Shown here: piece after piece, positions 42,552 to 47,739 of the stretch | How positions within the stretch are numbered: position 1 is the stretch's first letter | Layout: every line of letters begins with the position of its first letter | NCBI GenBank assembly: GCA_024275565.1 | Contig: JAJRYY010000126.1 | Location: 1-47,739 of the forward strand | Direction of reading: 5' to 3' | Length of the DNA: 47,739 nucleotides | Source of the DNA: Planctomycetota bacterium | GTDB taxonomy: Bacteria; Planctomycetota; Phycisphaerae; UBA1845 | The notes under the pieces: generated by a model | What the model was told of the DNA's origin: nothing | Database searches by the model: none | The model's input: the letters and a program-made list of their open reading frames with translations, nothing else | Program-made: the position numbers and the translations under genes

Positions 42552-45500
42552 CTAACGACCCTTCACCGGCTGAGTCACAACGATATGTCCAGCGACCGAA
42601 GCGACCTCTCTGAGCGCCTTTCGGTTCGTCGAGACAAACTTCGTGTTAACCGCATCGACGGTGAACCCGATCGGTCCAACCGAACCCGGCAGAACGCGGT
42701 AGGTGAACGTAGCAAGATAAACCTTGCCACTGTGATCAGCACTGCCACTCATGAGTGCATTGAGCATTTGGCCAGCTTCAAGATTCACAGCATCAACTGT
42801 TTGCTGTGTTCCAAAAGCATAATTCGCATGAGCGACGTTGATCGAGATACCAACAAGCTCGGTCGAACCGCTGCGACTGTTGCTCGCATTAAGAGCGATC
42901 TGATAAGCACGGAGATCCGTGAGATTTACACCATAGACATCGACACTGACGACATCGCCAGCATGTGCAGTTCGCTGTGACGGAACCACCTGGATCTCAG
43001 GCCGACTGTCAACCTGATTGCCTGGCGGCGTTGGAGCAGGACCGGCGGCACAGCTGACATCCAGCACGCCGCTACCTACCGCACCTGCATCCCAACCAGC
43101 AACGCGGATCTTGTACGTGTTACCCATCGTGACAGGAGCAGTTGCGAGACTGCTGAACCCATCGCATCCAACACCATCATCACTGCAACCGATTTCGGTA
43201 TCGAGCGGACTGCACCCGGTGCCATCATAGATCGCAATGACCGTGTCGAACGTCGCCGAACCAGCACCAGCTGTATTGCACATGTCAGCCGCCATGGTTC
43301 CGGTACAGGTAGCAACGTAGTTGTACCAGACGTCATTTTCAGCTGCTGCTCTACATCCAGGCCCTGGCATACCAGCTTCAAGCGTAGCGCCGATATTATC
43401 AAGCGTGGTTTGTCCATCCGTGATCGTGATACGATCGACACAGTTGTCGTTCGCAGGACCCGTAGGAGCAGCACCACAGCTCAGATTGAGAACACCAGTA
43501 CCAGACGCTGCTGCACTCCAACCGGCAACACGAATCTTGTATGTGTTACCCATCGTGACCGTAGCAGTCGCAAGGCTGGAGAATCCACCGCAACCTGGAC
43601 CGTCATCATTGCAACCGATTTCGGCATCGAGCGGACTGCACCCGGTTCCGTCATAGATCGCGATAACTGTGTCGAACGAGGCCGAGCCAGCACCGACATC
43701 ATTACACATGTCAGCCGCAAGCGTTCCGGTACATGTCGCAACATAGTTGTACCAGATGTCATTCTCAGCAATCGTCCTGCAACTGGGGCCAGCCATGCCG
43801 GCTTCCAAGGTCGCAGCAGTATTGTCGAGCGTGGTATCACCGTCAGTGATGACTATGCGATCGACGCAATTGTCATTCGCCGGAGGTACTGGCGGGGCAC
43901 TGCACAGAGACACATCGCCAAGCGGGTTGGCCAATGAGAGGCACCACGAAAGATCCAATGTGATCGCATCAGCGGCTGTGTAACCGTCCGGCGGGTTACC
44001 ATCCTGGAGTGCATTGGCATTACCACCTGCCGCTGTCTCCCAGAACCAACCACAGAGTCCACCTGGCGTGATGATCGTATCATTCTTGACCTCCAGCCAG
44101 TAGCAGTCACCACCTGTTACACCCACACCGGCATGCTGGCCGACGTACTCGTATTCAGGCAGTACACCGAGAATCAGGCTACCCGTGAGGTTTGGTCCAA
44201 ACACTGCCAGTGATCCGCCACTCTGGCTGAATGAACCGAGGGAAGTACCCGGAAGACCCGTACCATCATCCTCGAAGTAGGAAACCGTGAAGTCATCTGG
44301 AACAAGACCCTGGCAGTTAGTACCAGCGCCGAAGTCCTGATAACTACCCCACCAGCAAAGTGAATCGATTGTATCGTTTGCACTTGGCGTGAAGTCGTCC
44401 GCGATTTCAAATACACCCGTTACACTGGTGCTTGCGTTGGCTTGGTCACCAATCTGGCACTGATCTGCTGGCTTCGCACAGGCGGAGACACATGCACCAC
44501 AGGTGAGCGTGGCGTTGTATGTGATACCCGGGCAACCTGCAGCGGACGTATCAAACGGTGCGACGAAGAAGTAGTAAGTACCGGCACCAAGGCAGGTCTC
44601 TACCAGAACCTTATCACACGGCAGATTCGCTGTTGTGTTGAGTGCGAGCACAGTCACTGTGTCACAGTCAGCATTCAGAATAGCAACCTGAACAGGCCCA
44701 TCAGCAACGACACTGTACGAAACGAGTGTGTCGCCGGTAACCGTCAACTCGTACCAGTCCGTGTCGCGTGTCGGAATCGGATCCGCTGGCGGCATGGGTC
44801 CTGGAGGCGGACATGAGCAGAAGCTATTTCCGGAGAAGGCATCCAGCACATTGGTCACATCGAACACGTCTACAATACCGTTCGTTGAACATGCACCAAA
44901 CAGTCCGGCGATATCAGACTGCAACGGATGACAGAAACTGTTTCCGGCGAAGGCATCGAGAACTGCAGACACATCAAACACATCCACAACACCATTCGGC
45001 GAACAGGCGCCAAACAGGCCGACAACGTCACCATAGATCACTGGCACATTCGTACAGCCAGTCAAACCACAATCATCGAACGTACAGATGTCAGCATCAA
45101 TGCACTCGTCGATCGTCGAGCAACCGCCTACTGGAGGCGTATCGTTGTTCAGGAAGGTACCTGCCCTACCGCAGTACTCGTCCCCACATGACAACGGTGA
45201 CGTCGGTGCGACAGCAATAACCGTACAGCCACAGGTAGCCGCATCACCACCACCAACCATACAGGTGACGATGTCAGAATCTTCCTGATTGATGAAGCCA
45301 TCACAGTTGATGTCAGCATTTTCACAACCGGCATCGCCAGTCGTCATGCCAACACAACCTGCTGCAGCCGCATCATCTAGGGCATCCACAACCGTGTCAC
45401 CATTGATATCTGCATCACAATCACAGAGAGCGTTGCAACCAGCGTTGAATGTATCAACGTAGTCATCCGCACAGTCAGGCTCACCCTCGAGGATTGAACC

Positions 45501-47739
45501 AACTCCGCAGTCCTTGGTGCATTCGATGATCTGGTGTGTGACCTGCTCAACTTCAGCAACCTGAACACTAGTACCCTTGCAGAAGTGCAGCGACCACTGA
45601 TCAAGCGTACCAGTGTCACCGCCCGTATCGTCGACAACTGTCAGACGCCAGGTACCGCCCTTGGGCAGACCATTGAAGTCAGACAAATTCCCGGTCGGGG
45701 AGTATGTACCGGTAACAGAATCACCGACAACCGTGTCATAAGCGACTGCGGCATCGTCATCCAGGAGAATCGGAGTACCACCAACGGGGTCACCGATGTT
45801 GTCATTGTTTCCACCGCTCGGGTTGTTGGCCAACCTCACAACAGTGCCACTGTTCAGGTGTGTCAGATCGATGATCAGATCAGCACGCCATGTGTGCGTG
45901 ACGAGAAGACCCACATTGAGATCGACAATCAGCGTACCGTCGTCAGCAATGAAGAAATCACTGTCGTAGCCAATCAGATCAGCATCTGGAATTGCAGTAC
46001 CATCAACAATGGTACTTTCGTTGAGGTCAGGTGAACCCGCGGTGCAATCCGCTGCACCCACCGTAGATACCGGAGCCACGCCACTAAAGAGGAACGTAGA
46101 CGGAACCGGCGGCAGATTCGTAATTGAAGCTGCAAGCTGGAGACTGCTGTCGTTGGACGCAACAACGCCCGCAAACCCGCCATCGAGAACTTCGATGTCG
46201 AAGAACACATCAATCGTTGCGTCACCTGAAACAAGGTCACCACAACCCGTTGCTGTAAGCACATTTGTCACAGTACCGGTTGATGCGTCCGTAGCACTCT
46301 GCCTGATTTCGATATTACCACCGATCATCGCACTGTTGCCCAGCAGAACAAAGTCATTCAGCGTACAGGCAATGTCCACTCCATCAGAATAAGGAGCAGC
46401 GTCGTGCGACAGGGACATGCGACCATCACCAGTCAGTGCAATCGTTTCGACATTCGTGTTGTCCGGATTACCCAGCAGCAGGCTCCAGTCAATCGTGATC
46501 GCACCATCATGCAACAGGAGATCAGTCGTCGTCGGAGGAGGTCCACCGCAGACAATGTTCATCTCAGCATTACCAGTAGCGCCAGCAAAACCACCAACGC
46601 GAATCTTAATCTGGTCGCCAGCACAAACGCTGATCACAGCCTCTGACGGTCCACCCACAACTCCGCAGTCATCATCACCGCAGAACAGGATATTACTGAG
46701 ATCGTTGCAATCGGTTCCGGCGTACAACTCAATGGTGGAGTCGAAGTCCGTTCCAGCACCACAAAGGCTGACACTCAGTCCACCCGTGCAGCTGGCTGTG
46801 TAATTGAACCACACATCGTTGTCATTAACGATTGTTCCACCGCTTGTGCAGTCGGCAGGACCATCGGTCGTAGCGTCAACAGTCGTGAAGGTCGTGATAC
46901 CATCAGTAACAACCACGCGATCTGCGCAATCATCATTTGCTGGCGGGAAGGTGAGGGCGCAACTGACATTCAGCGTACCAGATCCCTCAGTGTCAGCAGT
47001 GAAGCCACCCACGCGAATTTTGTAGGTGTTGCCAGCCACCACTGGAGCAACCATTGTACTCTTGAATCCGCCAGCACCCGTACCACAGGCCTCGACCGGC
47101 TCATCATCGTTACAACCCAGCAGTGGGCTTTCAGGACTGCAGGCAGTGCCATCATAAATGGCTATCTTCGTATCGAAGGTTGCTGCTCCACCAAGCTCCT
47201 CACAAGTTGTGACTGTGACTGCCCCGTCGCAGGTTGCGACATAGTTAAACCATACGTCGTCATTAAGCTGTCCAACACCATTGGGAGCACAATCAATAGC
47301 ATCGCCATCCGTTGTGGCACCGATATTGGTAAACGTCGTCAAACCGTCCACAATCGTGATCCGGTCAACACAGTTATCATTCGCTGGAGCTGGTGGCGGC
47401 TCGATAACACAGAACTCATCGCAACCATCGCCATTGAGGAGGTTTCCGTCGTCGCATTCTTCCCCGACATTCAGTATACCGTCACCACAGACACCACCGG
47501 CCGGAGCACATGTGACATTGAGCGTACCAGAACCGGTGTCACCATCACTGAAACCACCAAGACGGATCTTGTAAACATTGCCCATGGTCGCATTGACCAC
47601 GAGCACACTGTTCAGAGTGCTTCCTGCCGTACCACAACCGTCATCGTCACAAGCGATGACCGTGCCAAGCAAATTGGTGCAGCTCGTGCCATCATGGATT
47701 GCAAGACGCGTGTCGAAATCAGCAGATCCGCCATTGTCC
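42552..47739 (-). CDS. Giant secreted multidomain protein, 5' end outside the window
   Basis: The frame is open to the right edge, so the start is not visible; about 1,728 residues can be read. At least five copies of an ~110-140-residue domain (ANDNCVDRI, WYNYVATC, IAIYDGTGCSP, NTYKIRV) occur, and a sixth is truncated by the edge. There is one myxobacterial-type disulfide repeat (CGDGILNVGEECDDGN), a proprotein-convertase P-like domain (TWRADLIIDLTHLNSGT, GTWRLTVVDD), and dockerin-like EF-hands (DINGDTVVDALDDA and a duplicated NGVVDVFDVSAVLDAF unit). A cohesin-like C-terminal domain (EIQVVPSQRTAHAGDVVSVDVY) closes the protein. It is probably displayed on or released from the cell surface; the target is unknown. 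Confidence 0.85.
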   Translation of the reverse strand, partial: DNGGSADFDTRLAIHDGTSCTNLLGTVIACDDDGCGTAGSTLNSVLVVNATMGNVYKIRLGGFSDGDTGSGTLNVTCAPAGGVCGDGILNVGEECDDGNLLNGDGCDEFCVIEPPPAPANDNCVDRITIVDGLTTFTNIGATTDGDAIDCAPNGVGQLNDDVWFNYVATCDGAVTVTTCEELGGAATFDTKIAIYDGTACSPESPLLGCNDDEPVEACGTGAGGFKSTMVAPVVAGNTYKIRVGGFTADTEGSGTLNVSCALTFPPANDDCADRVVVTDGITTFTTVDATTDGPADCTSGGTIVNDNDVWFNYTASCTGGLSVSLCGAGTDFDSTIELYAGTDCNDLSNILFCGDDDCGVVGGPSEAVISVCAGDQIKIRVGGFAGATGNAEMNIVCGGPPPTTTDLLLHDGAITIDWSLLLGNPDNTNVETIALTGDGRMSLSHDAAPYSDGVDIACTLNDFVLLGNSAMIGGNIEIRQSATDASTGTVTNVLTATGCGDLVSGDATIDVFFDIEVLDGGFAGVVASNDSSLQLAASITNLPPVPSTFLFSGVAPVSTVGAADCTAGSPDLNESTIVDGTAIPDADLIGYDSDFFIADDGTLIVDLNVGLLVTHTWRADLIIDLTHLNSGTVVRLANNPSGGNNDNIGDPVGGTPILLDDDAAVAYDTVVGDSVTGTYSPTGNLSDFNGLPKGGTWRLTVVDDTGGDTGTLDQWSLHFCKGTSVQVAEVEQVTHQIIECTKDCGVGSILEGEPDCADDYVDTFNAGCNALCDCDADINGDTVVDALDDAAAAGCVGMTTGDAGCENADINCDGFINQEDSDIVTCMVGGGDAATCGCTVIAVAPTSPLSCGDEYCGRAGTFLNNDTPPVGGCSTIDECIDADICTFDDCGLTGCTNVPVIYGDVVGLFGACSPNGVVDVFDVSAVLDAFAGNSFCHPLQSDIAGLFGACSTNGIVDVFDVTNVLDAFSGNSFCSCPPPGPMPPADPIPTRDTDWYELTVTGDTLVSYSVVADGPVQVAILNADCDTVTVLALNTTANLPCDKVLVETCLGAGTYYFFVAPFDTSAAGCPGITYNATLTCGACVSACAKPADQCQIGDQANASTSVTGVFEIADDFTPSANDTIDSLCWWGSYQDFGAGTNCQGLVPDDFTVSYFEDDGTGLPGTSLGSFSQSGGSLAVFGPNLTGSLILGVLPEYEYVGQHAGVGVTGGDCYWLEVKNDTIITPGGLCGWFWETAAGGNANALQDGNPPDGYTAADAITLDLSWCLSLANPLGDVSLCSAPPVPPANDNCVDRIVITDGDTTLDNTAATLEAGMAGPSCRTIAENDIWYNYVATCTGTLAADMCNDVGAGSASFDTVIAIYDGTGCSPLDAEIGCNDDGPGCGGFSSLATATVTMGNTYKIRVAGWSAAASGTGVLNLSCGAAPTGPANDNCVDRITITDGQTTLDNIGATLEAGMPGPGCRAAAENDVWYNYVATCTGTMAADMCNTAGAGSATFDTVIAIYDGTGCSPLDTEIGCSDDGVGCDGFSSLATAPVTMGNTYKIRVAGWDAGAVGSGVLDVSCAAGPAPTPPGNQVDSRPEIQVVPSQRTAHAGDVVSVDVYGVNLTDLRAYQIALNASNSRSGSTELVGISINVAHANYAFGTQQTVDAVNLEAGQMLNALMSGSADHSGKVYLATFTYRVLPGSVGPIGFTVDAVNTKFVSTNRKALREVASVAGHIVVTQPVKGR
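43050..43900 (-). repeat. Tandem domain duplication, period about 426 bp
   Basis: The last two ANDNC-type domains of the giant protein are encoded by similar DNA about 426 bp apart (142 codons). For example, CATCGTGACAGGAGCAGT near 43124 matches CATCGTGACCGTAGCAGT near 43550. The similarity points to a recent duplication. A shorter internal duplication with a period near 126 bp encodes the paired NGVVDVFDV EF-hand units at about 44820-45010. Confidence 0.75.

Overview
The window looks like chromosome of a member of the Planctomycetota, probably near the class Phycisphaerae. This is inferred from gene content, not from a marker comparison. The evidence is: large secreted cysteine-rich proteins with dockerin-like EF-hands at both ends; a CRTAC-type FG-GAP/ASPIC protein paired with a TPR protein; a sigma-70 factor with a long helix-turn-helix N-terminal region; and short palindromic and tandem repeats in many gene gaps. 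Promoters resembling TTGACA/TATAAT and hairpin-plus-T-run terminators can be read at several genes. I see no phage, insertion sequence with transposase, CRISPR array or rRNA.

Left part (1-9.3 kb): the 3' end of a dockerin-like surface protein, a CRTAC/TPR pair with overlapping stop and start codons, a small basic protein of unknown function, a cyclophilin-type protein, an MFS transporter fused to a PlsC acyltransferase, and an exported endonuclease/exonuclease/phosphatase-fold protein. Middle (9.6-19.5 kb): topA, a PpiD/SurA-like membrane chaperone, a LuxR-type regulator with a degenerate receiver, a B12-binding-type radical SAM protein, a YkgJ-type cysteine-cluster protein and tRNA-Lys(CTT), followed by a 158-bp MITE-like element containing a nested palindrome.

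20-26.9 kb: a metal-associated gene run. A DtxR-family regulator is followed by a lipoprotein form of a CbiX-like chelatase and a PepSY-type membrane protein, then an HlyD / FtsX-type permease / ATPase export operon, a small lipoprotein and a TauE/SafE permease. Two matching promoter-operator modules (core TTGAGAC-N3-GTCTCAA) precede the DtxR gene and the radical SAM gene. This suggests one regulator controls both.

27-38.4 kb: a membrane protein, moaC, a long-chain polyprenyl diphosphate synthase, two exported proteins without assigned function, a CapD/WbpM-type nucleotide-sugar dehydratase, a solitary DNA methyltransferase-like protein and the unusual sigma factor. 39-47.7 kb: two large surface proteins with repeated domains, read leftwards, each with its own terminator.

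The most unusual pattern is at gene 3' ends. Seven genes (PpiD-like, LuxR-type, YkgJ-type, PepSY-type, moaC and the two exported unknowns) have 15-26-bp tandem repeats that run across or directly around their stop codon, so the last codons plus stop are copied into the untranslated region. An eighth gene has a similar repeat just inside its 3' end, and the DtxR gene has a repeat over its start codon.
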